From the NCBI RefSeq assembly GCF_031082405.1, contig NZ_JAVHJU010000036.1:75890-139889 (forward strand): DNA of 64,000 nt, written 5' to 3'. Under the pieces are notes generated by a model, which saw nothing but the letters and a program-made list of their open reading frames with translations, did no database searches and was not told the origin of the DNA. The position numbers were made by a program, and so were the translations under genes. Below are positions 44,244-53,720 of this stretch, in pieces. The DNA comes from Amycolatopsis sp. A133 (GTDB taxonomy: Bacteria; Actinomycetota; Actinomycetes; Mycobacteriales; Pseudonocardiaceae). How positions within the stretch are numbered: position 1 is the first letter of the stretch; each line of letters starts with the position of its first letter.

Positions 44244-44825
44244 ATGGCCCGGGTGACGGAAGATTCGCCGGGCCGCACCGGCCTGATCCGGGTGCCCAGG
44301 GGGCTCGTGGTGCTCGTCGGCCCACCGGCCTCGGGTAAGACGAGCTTCGTCCGGGCGCTGATCGCCCGTGGTCAGGTCGATGCGGAAGCCGTGGTGTCCA
44401 GCGACGAGATTCGCGCGGAGCTCTTCGGCACCGCGCCCCCCTCCGACGCGGCGGACGCCCGGGTCTTCGAAGAACGCGACCACCGGATCGTCGCCCGGCT
44501 GGCTGCCGGGCGGTGGGCGGTCGCCGAGTCGACGAACGTCACCCCGGAGGCGCGCGCCCGGCTCATCACGATCGCCCGGCGCTTCGACGCCCCGGTGACG
44601 GTGCTGCGCTTCGACCCGGACGTCGCCGACCTCCTCCGGCAGAACGCGGAGCGGGGCCGCCCCGACACCACCTCCGCGGATGTCCACGCCTACGCCGCGG
44701 TCATGGCCCGGCACGCCACTGCCGAGCAGCTGCGCTCCGAGGGGTCGGCTGCCGTCCACGACGTTCCCGGCCGTGCACAGGCGACCACACCCGCCGAGGC
44801 CGCGGCGCGGTTCTCGTTCGGCTGA
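44244..44825 (+). CDS. P-loop kinase-like ATPase
   Basis: This 193-aa protein has a Walker A motif LVGPPASGKTSF near residues 24-35, SSDEIRAELFG, and a Walker B/Arg-rich region (AVAESTNVTPEARARLITIARRF), the pattern of the polynucleotide-kinase-like or zeta-toxin-like AAA_33 family. It probably phosphorylates a small molecule or nucleic acid end. No antitoxin-like partner gene is adjacent. The stop lies 9 nt from that of the convergent glucosidase. ATG at 44244 was chosen; a GTG at 44253 is possible. Confidence 0.8.
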   Translation: MARVTEDSPGRTGLIRVPRGLVVLVGPPASGKTSFVRALIARGQVDAEAVVSSDEIRAELFGTAPPSDAADARVFEERDHRIVARLAAGRWAVAESTNVTPEARARLITIARRFDAPVTVLRFDPDVADLLRQNAERGRPDTTSADVHAYAAVMARHATAEQLRSEGSAAVHDVPGRAQATTPAEAAARFSFG

Positions 44826-44834
44826 CCGGCCCGG

Positions 44835-46385
44835 CTAGACCAGCCAGGCGGCCGAGTCCGCGGGCAGCTTCCCCGCCACCAGCGGGCTGCTCGACAACAG
44901 CACCTCACCCGGCGGCAACGCGATCGGGCTCGCCGAGGTGTTCAGCGCGCACACCAGCCCGCCCCCGCGCCGCCGGAACGCAAAACACCCGGCAGGGGCG
45001 CCGTACCACTCCAGCTCGTCGCCGCTGAACGCCGAGTGCGTCTTCCTCAGCTCGATCGCGGCGCGGTACAGCGACAACGTCGAGTCCGCGTCCTCGATCT
45101 GCTTCTCCACCGTCAGCCCGGCCCATTCCCCGGGCATCGGCAGCCACGTCCGCGGGTTCCGGGAAAAGCCGAACGGCGGCCGGTCGCCCTCCCACGGCAG
45201 CGGCACCCGCGCCACGTCGCGCCCGAACTCCGGCCCGCTCGTCTTCGCCCGCGGGTCGGCCATCTCCGACGGCGCCAGCTCGACGTTCGCCAGGCCCAGC
45301 TCTTCGCCGTTGTACAGGTACACCGCGCCGGGCAGGGCCAGCTCGACCAGCGCCATCGCGCGGGCGCGGCGCACGCCGAGTGCACCGCCGCCGTAGCGGC
45401 TGACCTGCCGCCAGACGTCGTGGTTGCTCAGCGTCCAGGTCGCGGGCGCCCCCGTGCGGGCCGGCACCGCCAGGGATCGCTCGATGGCCGTGCGCATCGC
45501 GTCGGCGTCGAAGTGGGTCAGCACCAGCCGGAAGTTGAACGCCAGGTGCAGCTCGTCGGGGCGCAGGTAGCGCGAGAGCCGCTCCTCGTCGGTCACCCAG
45601 ATCTCGCCGACCGCCATCGCGTCCGGGAACTCGTCGAGGACCTTGCGGATCATCTGGTGGATTTCGTGGACGCCGTCGTGGTCCCACCGCGGGTCGTAGT
45701 AGAGGCTCGGCCCCAGCGGGTCCGCGCGCGGGTCCATGTCCGGCAGGCCGGGCGGTTTGGCCATGCCGTGCGCGACGTCGATGCGGAAGCCGTCGACGCC
45801 GCGTTCGAGCCAGAACCGCAGCGTCCGCTCCAGGTCGGCGGCGACCTCCGGGTTGGTCCAGTTCAGGTCGGGCTGCTGCGGCGCGAACAGGTGCAGGTAC
45901 CACTGCCCGTCCGGCACCCGGGTCCAGGCCGGGCCGCCGAACGCGCTGACCCAGTTGTTCGGCGGGTCCTCGCCCTTCGGGCCGACGCCGTCGCGGAAGA
46001 CGTACCGGTCGCGCTCCGGGCTGCCCGGGGCCGCCGCCATCGCCGACTTGAACCAGGCGTGCTGGTTGCTGGTGTGGTTGGGGACCACGTCGACGGTGAC
46101 CTTGATGTTCCGCTTGTGCGCTTCGGTGAGCAGCACGTCGAAGTCGCCGAGGGTGCCGAACATCGGGTCGACGTCGCGCGGGTCGGCGATGTCGTAGCCG
46201 TGGTCGGCCATGGGGGAGCGGTAGAACGGCGTCAGCCACAGCGCGTCGACGCCCAGCAGCTCCAGGTAACCGAGCCGGGAGTGGATGCCCTCCAGGTCTC
46301 CGACGCCGTCACCGTCCGAGTCGGCGAACGAGCGTACGTAGACCTGGTAGAAGACGGCGTCCTGCCACCAGGCGGCCCGGTTCAT
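44835..46385 (-). CDS. aglA: GH13 alpha-glucosidase
   Basis: This 516-aa glycoside hydrolase family 13 enzyme has the four conserved regions: DVVPNHTSN, GFRIDVAHG (nucleophile Asp), GEIWVTDEE (acid/base Glu) and SNHD. The start WWQDAVFYQVYVRSFADSDGDGVGDL is that of intracellular alpha-glucosidases and oligo-1,6-glucosidases. It would release glucose from short alpha-glucans or related sugars. The ATG overlaps the globin stop by 1 nt (TGATG). The globin-glucosidase pair is conserved as Rv2470-Rv2471 in M. tuberculosis, which supports the aglA name. Confidence 0.92.
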   Translation of the reverse strand: MNRAAWWQDAVFYQVYVRSFADSDGDGVGDLEGIHSRLGYLELLGVDALWLTPFYRSPMADHGYDIADPRDVDPMFGTLGDFDVLLTEAHKRNIKVTVDVVPNHTSNQHAWFKSAMAAAPGSPERDRYVFRDGVGPKGEDPPNNWVSAFGGPAWTRVPDGQWYLHLFAPQQPDLNWTNPEVAADLERTLRFWLERGVDGFRIDVAHGMAKPPGLPDMDPRADPLGPSLYYDPRWDHDGVHEIHQMIRKVLDEFPDAMAVGEIWVTDEERLSRYLRPDELHLAFNFRLVLTHFDADAMRTAIERSLAVPARTGAPATWTLSNHDVWRQVSRYGGGALGVRRARAMALVELALPGAVYLYNGEELGLANVELAPSEMADPRAKTSGPEFGRDVARVPLPWEGDRPPFGFSRNPRTWLPMPGEWAGLTVEKQIEDADSTLSLYRAAIELRKTHSAFSGDELEWYGAPAGCFAFRRRGGGLVCALNTSASPIALPPGEVLLSSSPLVAGKLPADSAAWLV

Positions 46386-46768
46386 CAGACGAAGCTGTTC
46401 ATCATGCTGTGCGCGGCCATCTCCAGGTAGGCCCAGAGCTGCCCGCGGTAGGGCTCCTCGAGGTTCTCCTCGTCGACGGCGATCCGGATGCAGCGCAGCC
46501 AGGCGTCCCGCTCGATCGGGCCGATCTTGAACGGCCCGTGCCGCATCCGCAGCCGCGGGTGCCCGCGCTGGTCGGAGTAGGTGTGGGGGCCGCCCCAGTA
46601 CTGGATGAGGAACAGCCGGAACCGCTCCTCGGCGGGCCCGAGGTCCTCCTCGGGGTAGAGCGGGCGGAGGATCTCGTCGCGCGCGACCTCCTCGTAGAAC
46701 CGTCCGACGATCCGGCGGAACGTCGGTTCGCCGCCGATCGCTTCGTAGAGGTTCGCCGGTTCGCTCAC
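46385..46768 (-). CDS. glbO: Truncated haemoglobin GlbO (group II)
   Basis: This 127-aa group II truncated globin has the CD1 tyrosine region [25 protein letters not shown], the proximal His in RHGPFKIG, and the invariant G8 Trp in RDAWLRCI. TrHbO proteins bind O2 and act in oxygen or NO chemistry near the membrane. I chose GTG at 46768 because GGAAGGCG lies 9 nt upstream and the start then matches the length of the mycobacterial protein; an in-frame ATG at 46786 would add 6 residues. It is coupled to the alpha-glucosidase gene. Confidence 0.92.
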   Translation of the reverse strand: MSEPANLYEAIGGEPTFRRIVGRFYEEVARDEILRPLYPEEDLGPAEERFRLFLIQYWGGPHTYSDQRGHPRLRMRHGPFKIGPIERDAWLRCIRIAVDEENLEEPYRGQLWAYLEMAAHSMMNSFV

Positions 46769-46877
46769 TGCAGACACGCCTTCCATTTTGCCCTTGGGGT
46801 GCGGGTTCCCGACGCCCGGTCCGCACTGTGCCGGATCGTCGCGAACCCGCTTCCCAGCGTAACGGCGTCGGCGGCGG

Positions 46878-47864
46878 CTACTTCCCGGCCGCCGGAGCCG
46901 CGGGCGGGAACAGCCGCCCGAGCGGCGGCTCGAAGCCGGCCTCTTCCAGTGCCGCCAGCAGCTGGCCGCGCAGCGCCCGCTGCACGGCCCACTGCTTGCC
47001 CGGCCGGACCTTCACCGTCAGGCGAATCTGGAGACCCTCCGGTGTGACGCTTTCCACACCCAGAATCTCCGGCGGCTCGAGGATGTTGTCCTTCAGCGCG
47101 TCGCCCTCGGTGGCCGCGGACGCCGCGTCCGCGAGCACCGTCGTCGCGCGCTCGACGTCGGCGGTGTAGCCGAGGGGGACGTCGACGACCGCCACCGCGA
47201 AGCCCTGGCTCGAGTTGCCGACGCGCAGCACTTCGCCGTTGCGGACGTACCAGACCGTGCCCTTGACGTCACGCAGTGTGGTGATGCGGAGCCCGACGGA
47301 CTCGACCGTGCCGGACGCCTCGCCGACGTCCACGACGTCGCCGACGCCGTATTGGTCCTCGACCATCATGAAGATCCCGGACAGGAAGTCCTTGACCAGG
47401 TTCTGCGCGCCGAACCCGATCGCGACGCCGATGATGCCCGCCGAAGCGATGATCGGGCCCAGGTCGATGCCGAGTTCGCCCAGCACGAGGATGAACGCCA
47501 GGCCGTAGACCAGGAACGTCGACAGGGACTTCAGCACCGAGCCGATGGTCTGGGCGCGCTGCCGGCGCCGTTCGATGACGGCGGCGCCGAGAACCTCCGG
47601 GGCGCGCTCGCGCAGCGGCCGCAGCATCGACGGCAGCTTGCCGCCCGTCTTGGGCAGGGTGGTGACGCGGTTGATCAGCCGTCTCACGAGCATCCGCACG
47701 ACGAACGCGATCACGATGATCATCAGGATCTTGACCGGCTTGGTGATCAGCCAGTTCGCCGAGCCCGCCAGCCACTGGTTGTTCGTGACCTGGAACACCT
47801 GGAAGCAGAAGGTGCTGGGGTCTTTCAAGCACGGCGGCGGGTCGGCGGGGAGCAGGGGGAGCAC
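46878..47864 (-). CDS. MscS-type mechanosensitive channel
   Basis: This 328-aa membrane protein of the small-conductance mechanosensitive channel family has three to four hydrophobic helices. The pore-lining helix is [64 protein letters not shown], the hallmark of MscS. A cytoplasmic beta/alpha domain and a Pro/Ala tail follow. It opens under membrane tension and releases solutes on osmotic downshift. The GTG at 47864 is a better start than upstream in-frame codons because it begins the hydrophobic leader ([13 protein letters not shown]) and follows an open purine stretch only weakly; the start is uncertain. Confidence 0.88.
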   Translation of the reverse strand: MLPLLPADPPPCLKDPSTFCFQVFQVTNNQWLAGSANWLITKPVKILMIIVIAFVVRMLVRRLINRVTTLPKTGGKLPSMLRPLRERAPEVLGAAVIERRRQRAQTIGSVLKSLSTFLVYGLAFILVLGELGIDLGPIIASAGIIGVAIGFGAQNLVKDFLSGIFMMVEDQYGVGDVVDVGEASGTVESVGLRITTLRDVKGTVWYVRNGEVLRVGNSSQGFAVAVVDVPLGYTADVERATTVLADAASAATEGDALKDNILEPPEILGVESVTPEGLQIRLTVKVRPGKQWAVQRALRGQLLAALEEAGFEPPLGRLFPPAAPAAGK

Positions 47865-48009
47865 GGGGGTTCGTTCATCCTTCCGGTCGGGTCGGGCGCC
47901 CCAACGCCGAGTGGATGTTGGGTCGCGCGGATGTGACACGTCGTGTAACACACGTGCGCTGGGGGCCTGTTTTGTGGTCGACTATGCCTACGCCCCTGGA
48001 GGTGGTCGA

Positions 48010-48720
48010 GTGCCAGACCGACAACCCAGCCCCCGCGGCGTCTCCGGCCAAGCCACGGCCGACGAGGCGCCAGAGGTGGTTCTGCGTGCCTACCCGGGGG
48101 GTTCCGCATCCGGCGGAGCCGTCCCGGCCGGGCCGGGGACCCGCCCAGGGGGAGTGACCCGCCCGCCCGGACAGCGTAGTAGAGGCCGGGATCCGGCCGC
48201 TCCGGCCTGGGGCCGGCGCCGGGTGCTCCTGCTCAACGCCACCTTCGAGCCGTTGACGGCGCTGCCGCTGCGGCGCGCGGTCGTGCTCGTGATGTGCGGC
48301 AAGGCCGAAGTGGTGCACGGTGACCCCGGTGGGAACGAACTGCACTCGGCGAAGGTGTCGCTGCCGGTGCCCTCGGTGATCCGCCTGAGCACGTACGTGC
48401 GAGTACCGTACCGCGCGCAGGTGCCCCTGACCCGCGCCGGGCTCATGCACCGCGACCGGTACCGCTGCGCCTACTGCGGGGGGCGGGCCGAGACGATCGA
48501 CCACGTCGTCCCGCGCAGCCGGGGCGGGCCCCACGCCTGGACGAACTGCGTCGCCTGCTGCGCCAAGTGCAACCACCGCAAGGCGGACCGGCTGCTCTCG
48601 GAGATCGGCTGGCGGCTGCGCGTCGTCCCGCGCGCCCCGCACGGCCCGCACTGGCGGCTGCTCGCGCACTCCAAGGAGGCCGACCCGCTCTGGCGGCCTT
48701 ATCTCGGCTCCGCCGCCTAG
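48010..48720 (+). CDS. HNH endonuclease
   Basis: This 236-aa protein carries an HNH nuclease domain at about residues 140-200. It contains RDRYRCAYCGG, DHVVPRSRGGPHAWTNCVACCAKCNHRKADR, with two CxxC pairs for structural zinc and the catalytic His-Asn-His. The N-terminal 75 residues are Pro/Arg-rich and probably disordered. A conserved block RRVLLLNATFEPLTALPLRRAVVLVMCGKAEVV precedes the domain, as in Rv2469c-type proteins of actinobacteria. A role in nucleic acid cleavage or repair is likely, but targets are unknown. GTG at 48010 follows GGAGG at 47998-48002. The region 48721-48969 after it holds no gene. Confidence 0.88.
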   Translation: MPDRQPSPRGVSGQATADEAPEVVLRAYPGGSASGGAVPAGPGTRPGGVTRPPGQRSRGRDPAAPAWGRRRVLLLNATFEPLTALPLRRAVVLVMCGKAEVVHGDPGGNELHSAKVSLPVPSVIRLSTYVRVPYRAQVPLTRAGLMHRDRYRCAYCGGRAETIDHVVPRSRGGPHAWTNCVACCAKCNHRKADRLLSEIGWRLRVVPRAPHGPHWRLLAHSKEADPLWRPYLGSAA

Positions 48721-48969
48721 GGCTTGGCGGTCCGGGCGGCGGAGTTCGGAGTGGGTTCGGCGGCTTCCGGGTGGCAGTGGCCTGCGCGAGGTCCGCTCGC
48801 GGCTCGGCTTGTCATGCGTTCCGGACGTGGGCTTCTTGCCGGCGCGGCGTTCGGCGGGTGCTGAGTTCCGGCCCCGGACAAGCCGGCGCCCCGGCTGCCG
48901 TGCGGCGGCCGGGGCGAGCCGGGTGCTTGCGCGAGGTGCTCAGGTAGTGCGCGGCCCTGGAGGAACGGG

Positions 48970-49341
48970 TCAGGCGGCGAGCGTGTAGTCGCTCTGGCAG
49001 GTGACGCGGGTGCCCATGGTGACGCGCGTGCCGCGGGTGACCCGAGTGCCACGCGTGACGCGGGTGCCGCAGGTGACGCGCGTGCCGGCCGTCACACGCG
49101 TGCCCATCGTGACGCGAGTGCCACGCGTGACCCGGGTCCCTCGGGTGACTCGCGTGCCGGCCGTCACCCGGGTGCCCATGGTGACACGGGTTCCCGCTGT
49201 CACACGTGTACCGCGAGTGACGCGTGTACCCCGCGTAACCCTTGTGCCCGCCGTCACACGCGTTCCGGGGACGAATTCGATTTCGCTCAGTGACGAGAAG
49301 GTCTCGATGATCGCCTGTGCGGGCGTCTGGACGCTGTTCAT
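48970..49341 (-). CDS. GTRVTx hexapeptide-repeat protein
   Basis: This 123-aa protein starts at ATG 49341 after a perfect AGGAGG. Residues 1-25 (MNSVQTPAQAIIETFSSLSEIEF then VP) look like a leader. Residues 26-115 are 15 uninterrupted hexapeptides GTRVTx with x = A,R,R,A,M,A,R,R,M,A,C,R,R,M,C. The tail is QSDYTLAA. The sequence V-T-x-G-T-R fits a left-handed parallel beta-helix, about five turns. It is very cationic and has two Cys. It could be a repeat-core precursor peptide, a surface or binding protein, or a structural protein; no maturation gene is adjacent. No family was recognised. It is an insertion in a block otherwise syntenic with mycobacteria. Confidence 0.82.
   Translation of the reverse strand: MNSVQTPAQAIIETFSSLSEIEFVPGTRVTAGTRVTRGTRVTRGTRVTAGTRVTMGTRVTAGTRVTRGTRVTRGTRVTMGTRVTAGTRVTCGTRVTRGTRVTRGTRVTMGTRVTCQSDYTLAA
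48997..49266 (-). repeat. 18-bp coding tandem repeat, 15 units
   Basis: Fifteen 18-bp units differ almost only at wobble positions, so the DNA is varied while the protein GTRVT is constant. In the unit near 49240 the Arg codon is AGG in place of CGN. That keeps Arg on the minus strand but would change Arg to Leu in the plus-strand frame, so selection acts on the minus-strand protein. Confidence 0.88.
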
Positions 49342-49605
49342 GGCAAGGCCTCCTGGACCGGTGCGTTACCTGCTGGAGCTGAGAGCCGGGGCGCAAGGCC
49401 CGTACAGGTGAAAAAGCTACGAGGATTTCAAGGCCCGGACAAGACGACAGCGGCGGGTGCGGCCGCCTGTACGTTGAGTTGCAACCTTTCGGCCCGACGG
49501 TCTTCGCCCCAACGTTCCAGTGGCCACGAGCCAAGCGGCGGACGGCACCCGGCTTACGACGAACGGTCGAGTGCGCCGCGCGCGGTGGGGGCGGAGGTCA
49601 TCCGA

Positions 49606-49611
49606 TACGCT
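49606..49611 (+). promoter_or_regulatory. -10 box of ctaJ, predicted leaderless start
   Basis: TACGCT ends 7 nt before the GTG at 49619 and no Shine-Dalgarno is visible. The repeat-protein gene is divergent, so both promoters lie within 49342-49618. Confidence 0.5.
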
Positions 49612-49618
49612 CAGCGCC

Positions 49619-49873
49619 GTGAACGTTGTCGAGACGATCGTGGTCTTCGCCGTGATCCCGCTGGCCATCTACGGCCTCGCCGGGCTGCTGACGCTCCGGC
49701 GCAGGTCCGGCGGTGCCTCGCGGCACCGGTCCGGCCAGGCCTGGGAGTACCCGGCCATGTGGTGGAGCGCCAACCCCGAAGGGGTCGGCGCGGGGCACCG
49801 GCACGCCGCCACCGAGAACAGCGCGCCCGAGGGCGCCCCGACCGCGGCGGGAGGCGCTCGTGGCAACTGGTGA
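49619..49873 (+). CDS. ctaJ: Cytochrome aa3 oxidase subunit CtaJ-like
   Basis: This 84-aa protein has one membrane helix at the N-terminus (MNVVETIVVFAVIPLAIYGLAGLLTLRRRSGG) followed by a soluble tail with SGQAWEYPAMWWSANPEGVGAGH. This matches the small actinobacterial CtaJ subunits found in the mycobacterial III2-IV2 respiratory supercomplex. In mycobacteria the ctaJ gene also lies near pepN. The 3' end overlaps the next gene by 14 nt. It diverges from the repeat-protein gene. Confidence 0.75.
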   Translation: MNVVETIVVFAVIPLAIYGLAGLLTLRRRSGGASRHRSGQAWEYPAMWWSANPEGVGAGHRHAATENSAPEGAPTAAGGARGNW

Positions 49874-50348
49874 ACTGACGAAGCGCGTCGACGAGTCCGA
49901 GCTGGGCTACGGCCAGGCGCTGATGGCCACCGGGCGGGTGTCCGCGGCCAAGATGTACGAGCCCGAGGCGCCGTCCGGCCCGTTCAACACGCGCCAGCTG
50001 GCCCGCCTCGACGAGGCACTGACGTTCGCGAGCCGCGAGACCGGCCTGGACTTCAGCCTGTACCTCGGCGAGCTGGGGCCGGAAAGCCGGGCGGCGGCGG
50101 AGAAGCTGCACGCGACGACGGCGAACCCGTCGAACGCGGTGCTGATCGCGGTTTCCCCGGGCGAGCGCTTGATCGAGATCGTCACGGGCAAGGCGGCCCA
50201 CCTGCGCCTGCCCGACCGCGGCGCCAAGCTGGCGGTGGCGAGCATGGTCGCGTCGTTCAAGGAGGGTGACCTGATCCGCGGACTGGTCAACGGCCTGGTG
50301 AACGCGCTGCGCATGCTGTCCGACCAAGCGGGCCCTGCGCCTCGCTGA
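49860..50348 (+). CDS. DUF5130-like protein
   Basis: This 162-aa soluble protein resembles the actinobacterial DUF5130 family, which relates to the TPM phosphatase-like fold. It has ARLDEALTFASRETGLDFSLYLGELGPESRAAAEKLHAT and SNAVLIAVSPGERLIEIVTGKAAHLRLPDRGAKLAVASMVASFKEGDLIRGLVNGL. Its role is unknown. The GTG start lies inside ctaJ, so the two are co-translated, which hints at a function near respiration or the membrane. Position matches Rv2468c. A strong terminator follows. Confidence 0.82.
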   Translation: MATGELTKRVDESELGYGQALMATGRVSAAKMYEPEAPSGPFNTRQLARLDEALTFASRETGLDFSLYLGELGPESRAAAEKLHATTANPSNAVLIAVSPGERLIEIVTGKAAHLRLPDRGAKLAVASMVASFKEGDLIRGLVNGLVNALRMLSDQAGPAPR

Positions 50349-50360
50349 TCTTTGGGTAGG

Positions 50361-50394
50361 AAAGGGCCCCGCACCTCGGTGCGGGGCTCTTTTT
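50361..50394 (+). terminator. Intrinsic terminator after ctaJ operon
   Basis: GGGCCCCGCACC (50364-50375) pairs with 50378-50389 (one G-T pair) and is followed by a run of T residues. Confidence 0.9.
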
Positions 50395-50630
50395 TGTGTG
50401 GGTCTTGGTGGTTGTCCCCAGGTTGGTCTGGTTGTGGACAAGTGGGCGGCGGTGGGGCGGGTTCGGGTTCTTTTGTCTGCCGCTCTCGATACGCTGGAAG
50501 CGGGGGAGCCCCCAGGGAGGGCGGGCCTTGCCGGGGGTGTGGTTTGGCGGGGGAGCTGTGCCTGTGTGGGCTGTGCCTGTGTGGGCTCTGCCGGGTGCTT
50601 CCCGCCGACCCGAACGCCGGATTGTTCAAC

Positions 50631-50684
50631 GGCCGACAGGCCGTGTCAAGGCGGGAAAGCGTGCCTTGACACGGCCTGTCGGCC
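50631..50684. repeat. Perfect 22-bp inverted repeat
   Basis: The arms 50631-50652 and 50663-50684 are fully complementary around a 10-nt loop. The core is AGGCCGTGTCAAGGC. It is far more stable than needed for termination, has no T-run, and lies between converging units. No transposase is near. Confidence 0.75.
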
Positions 50685-50699
50685 GCTGAGGCGGCTGCG

Positions 50700-51140
50700 T
50701 ATCGGTTCGGCAGGGGGGTGTGGTCGGAGGGCGGGCTGTGCCGGGGGCGGGCTGTGCCGGGGTGAGCGTGCCGGGGGCGGGCTGTGCAGGGGAGAGCGTG
50801 CCGAGGTCGGGCTGTGCCAGGGGCGGGCTGTGCCGGGCGCGGCCGTGCCGGCGGCGGGCCGTGCCGGGAGAGCTGCGCCGGGGCGGGCTGCGCCGGGGAG
50901 AGCCGTGCCGGGCGCGGACTGCGCCGAGGTCGGGCGGTGCCGGGGGCGGGCTGTGCCGAGGAGAGCTATGCCGGGCGCGGCCGTGCCGGGGCGAGCCGTG
51001 CCGGGGGCGGGCTGCGCCGAGATCGGGCTGTGCCAGGGGCGGGCTGTGCCGGGCGCGGCCGTGCCAGAGGCGAGCTGTGCCAGATGCGAGCCGTGCCGGG
51101 CGCGGCCGTGCCGACGGCGGGCCGTGCCGGAGCACGACCC
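50700..51140. repeat. About 28 degenerate 15-bp repeats, no gene
   Basis: Variants of GGGCGGGCTGTGCCG follow each other with small length changes up to the pepN stop. Open frames exist on both strands (Cys/Arg/Gly-rich or His/Arg/Pro-rich) but have no start signals or known domains. With the terminator and the inverted repeat, this makes an 800-bp non-coding gap. Confidence 0.7.
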
Positions 51141-51152
51141 GCCGCCGCGTCG

Positions 51153-53720
51153 TCAGGACTGAGCGTCGAAGTCCCGGGCCGCCAAGGCGCGGACGATGCC
51201 CGCCCGGCCCTCCGATACCAGCCGGCGCAGGGCCTGTGGGTGGTCGCCCGCCAGCCACTCGTCCGAGGCCGTCACCGTCTCCGGGGCCACCGCCCACGAT
51301 GGGTACAGCCCGATCGCGATCGGCTGGGCCCGCTCGCTGGACCGCCGCTGCCACACCTCGTCGATGACCTCGAAGTACTTCGCCACGTACGAACCCAGCA
51401 GCGCCTTCTGGCCCGGGTGGGAGAAGCCCGAGATGAGCGAGTCGCTGACCGCGTTGGGCAGCTCGTCGTCGTACACCGCTCGCTGCCACGCGTCGGTCTT
51501 GGCCTCCGCCGTCGGGCGCAGGGCGCGGGCGCGCTCCGCCTGGCGGCGGCCCGTGGCCGTGTTGTCGCGGGCCAGCTCCGCGTCGATCTCCGGCGCGGCC
51601 GCCTTGCCGTGGGCCACCAGCGCGTGCAGCAGCCGCCAGCGCAGGTCCGTGTCCACCGTCAGGCCCGGAAGCGGCGCCGACTCGTCGAGCCAGCCCGCCA
51701 GCACCTCCAGCGTGGAAGCATCCAGCACCGAACCGGCCAGGGAGTTCACGAACGCCAGCTGGTGGTCCGAACCCGGCTCGGCGCCGCGGACCAGCTCCAG
51801 CAGCCGGGCGGTGAACGCCGGCCAGCCCGTCGAGGCCGCCCACTCCTGCTCGGCGTAGGAGTTCAGCGCGGTCTGGGCCTGCAGCAGCAGCCGCTGGACG
51901 ACGCCGACCTCGCTCTCGGTGTGGATGCCGCGCTGCACCAGCGTGACGAAGTCGCGGGCCTTCAGCTCGGCCTCGCGGGTCATCTCCCACGCCGCCGACC
52001 AGCACAGCGTCCGCGGCAGCGGCTCGGTGATGTCGGCGACGCGGTCGATCAGCGTGGTCAGCGACGCCGGGTCGAGGCGCATCGTGCAGTAGGTCAGGTC
52101 GTCGTCGTTGACCAGGACCAGCTTGCCCGCGGGCAGGCCGACCAGGTCCGGCACCTCGGTGCGCTCGCCGTCGACGTCCAGCTCGACCCGCTGGGTCCGG
52201 ACGATCTTCCCGGAAGCGTCCTCGTCGTACACGCCGACGGCGACGCGGTGCGTGCGCAGCTCACCGGCCCCCGGCTTCGCGCCGGACTGCACGACGGCGA
52301 ACGACGTGAACTTGCCGTCCGCGCCGATTTCGTAGCGCGGGCTCAGCGAGTTCAGCCCGGTGGTCTCCAGCCACTGCGCGCTCCACCACGACAGGTCGCG
52401 GCCGGACGCCTCCTCCAGCGCGCCCAGCAGGTCGGCCAGCGTCGCGTTGCCCCAGGCGTGCTTGCCGAAGTACACCTTGAGGCCGTCGAGGAAGTGGTCC
52501 AGCCCGACGTAGGCGACGAGCTGCTTGAGCACGCTCGCGCCCTTGGCGTAGGTGATGCCGTCGAAGTTGACCTCGACCGCGTGCAGGTCGACGATGTCGG
52601 CCGCGATCGGGTGCGTCGAGGGCAGCTGGTCCTGGCGGTAGGCCCACGACTTCTCGATGTTCGCGAAGCTGGTCCACGCGTTCTTGTACTCGGTCGCCTC
52701 GGCCTGGGCCAGCACGCTGGCGAAGGTCGCGAACGACTCGTTCAGCCACAGGTCGTCCCACCAGCGCATGGTGACCAGGTCGCCGAACCACATGTGCGCC
52801 ATCTCGTGCAGCAGCGTCTCGGCGCGCCGCTCGTAGGCGTAGCGGGTGACGCGGCTGCGGAAGACGTAGTCCTCCAGGAACGTCACCGCGCCGGCGTTCT
52901 CCATCGCGCCCGCGTTGAACTCCGGCACGAACAGCTGGTCGTACTTGGAGAACGGGTAGGGCGTGCCGAACTTCCGGTGGTAGAAGCCGAAGCCCTGCTT
53001 GGTCTCGGTGAACAGGCGGTCGGCGTCCATGTGCTCGGCCAGCGACGCGCGGCAGTAGATGCCGAGCGGGATGGTCTTGTGGTCGTCGGTGTACTCGTCG
53101 TGCCACTCGGCGTACGGGCCGGCGACCAGCGCGACGAGGTAGGTCGAGATCCGCTCGGACTCCTTGAACACCGTGCGGACGGCGCCTTCCGGTGTCTCTT
53201 CGGCCGACTCGACGATCGCGTTGGAGACGACCTTCCAGTCCTTCGGCGCGACGACCGTGAGCCGGTAGACCGACTTCAGGTCGGGCTGGTCGAAGCAGGC
53301 GAACATCCGCTTCGCGTCCGCCGTCTCGAACTGCGTGTACAGGTAGACGCCGTCGTCGACCGGGTCGACGAACCGGTGCACGCCTTCGCCGGTGTTCATG
53401 TACCGGCAGTCGGCGGTCACCGTGAGCTCGTTGGACTCGGCCAGCCCGGCCAGCGCGATGCCCTTGTCCTCGACGTAGGCGCTGACGTCGACGTCCGCGC
53501 CGTTCAAGGTGGCCGAGTGCACGCGGTCGGCGACGATGTCGACCCACGTCGATTCGCCGGCCCGGGCGCTGGAGAACCGGACGGTCGTCGTCGACGCGAA
53601 GGTCTTCTCCCCGGGTCCGCCGTGGCCGTCGGTCAGATCGAGCTCGATGTCGTAACCGGTGACGTCGAGCAGATCCGCGCGCAGCTTGGCTTGGTCGCGG
53701 GTCAGGTTGGGGGCGGGCAC
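51153..53720 (-). CDS. pepN: Aminopeptidase N
   Basis: This 855-aa M1 zinc metallopeptidase has the exopeptidase motif GAMEN, the zinc site HEMAH at 305-309 with the third ligand Glu328 (WLNES), and the C-terminal ERAP1-like helical domain. It removes N-terminal residues from peptides in the cytosol. Length fits the Streptomyces and mycobacterial PepN. GTG at 53720 follows AGAGG at a workable distance, and the protein then starts [18 protein letters not shown] as in relatives. The gene corresponds to Rv2467. It diverges from the DsbA-like gene, again as in mycobacteria. Confidence 0.95.
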   Translation of the reverse strand: MPAPNLTRDQAKLRADLLDVTGYDIELDLTDGHGGPGEKTFASTTTVRFSSARAGESTWVDIVADRVHSATLNGADVDVSAYVEDKGIALAGLAESNELTVTADCRYMNTGEGVHRFVDPVDDGVYLYTQFETADAKRMFACFDQPDLKSVYRLTVVAPKDWKVVSNAIVESAEETPEGAVRTVFKESERISTYLVALVAGPYAEWHDEYTDDHKTIPLGIYCRASLAEHMDADRLFTETKQGFGFYHRKFGTPYPFSKYDQLFVPEFNAGAMENAGAVTFLEDYVFRSRVTRYAYERRAETLLHEMAHMWFGDLVTMRWWDDLWLNESFATFASVLAQAEATEYKNAWTSFANIEKSWAYRQDQLPSTHPIAADIVDLHAVEVNFDGITYAKGASVLKQLVAYVGLDHFLDGLKVYFGKHAWGNATLADLLGALEEASGRDLSWWSAQWLETTGLNSLSPRYEIGADGKFTSFAVVQSGAKPGAGELRTHRVAVGVYDEDASGKIVRTQRVELDVDGERTEVPDLVGLPAGKLVLVNDDDLTYCTMRLDPASLTTLIDRVADITEPLPRTLCWSAAWEMTREAELKARDFVTLVQRGIHTESEVGVVQRLLLQAQTALNSYAEQEWAASTGWPAFTARLLELVRGAEPGSDHQLAFVNSLAGSVLDASTLEVLAGWLDESAPLPGLTVDTDLRWRLLHALVAHGKAAAPEIDAELARDNTATGRRQAERARALRPTAEAKTDAWQRAVYDDELPNAVSDSLISGFSHPGQKALLGSYVAKYFEVIDEVWQRRSSERAQPIAIGLYPSWAVAPETVTASDEWLAGDHPQALRRLVSEGRAGIVRALAARDFDAQS

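Noticed and set aside
48997-49266. CRISPR-like look of regular 18-bp units
   Set aside because: There are no spacers and no cas genes; the units are contiguous and encode a constant peptide.
49001-49411. Plus-strand frame reading VTRVPx repeats over the GTRVT gene
   Set aside because: It has no ribosome-binding site, and one unit changes Arg to Leu while the minus-strand protein stays constant. The minus strand also has AGGAGG before its ATG.
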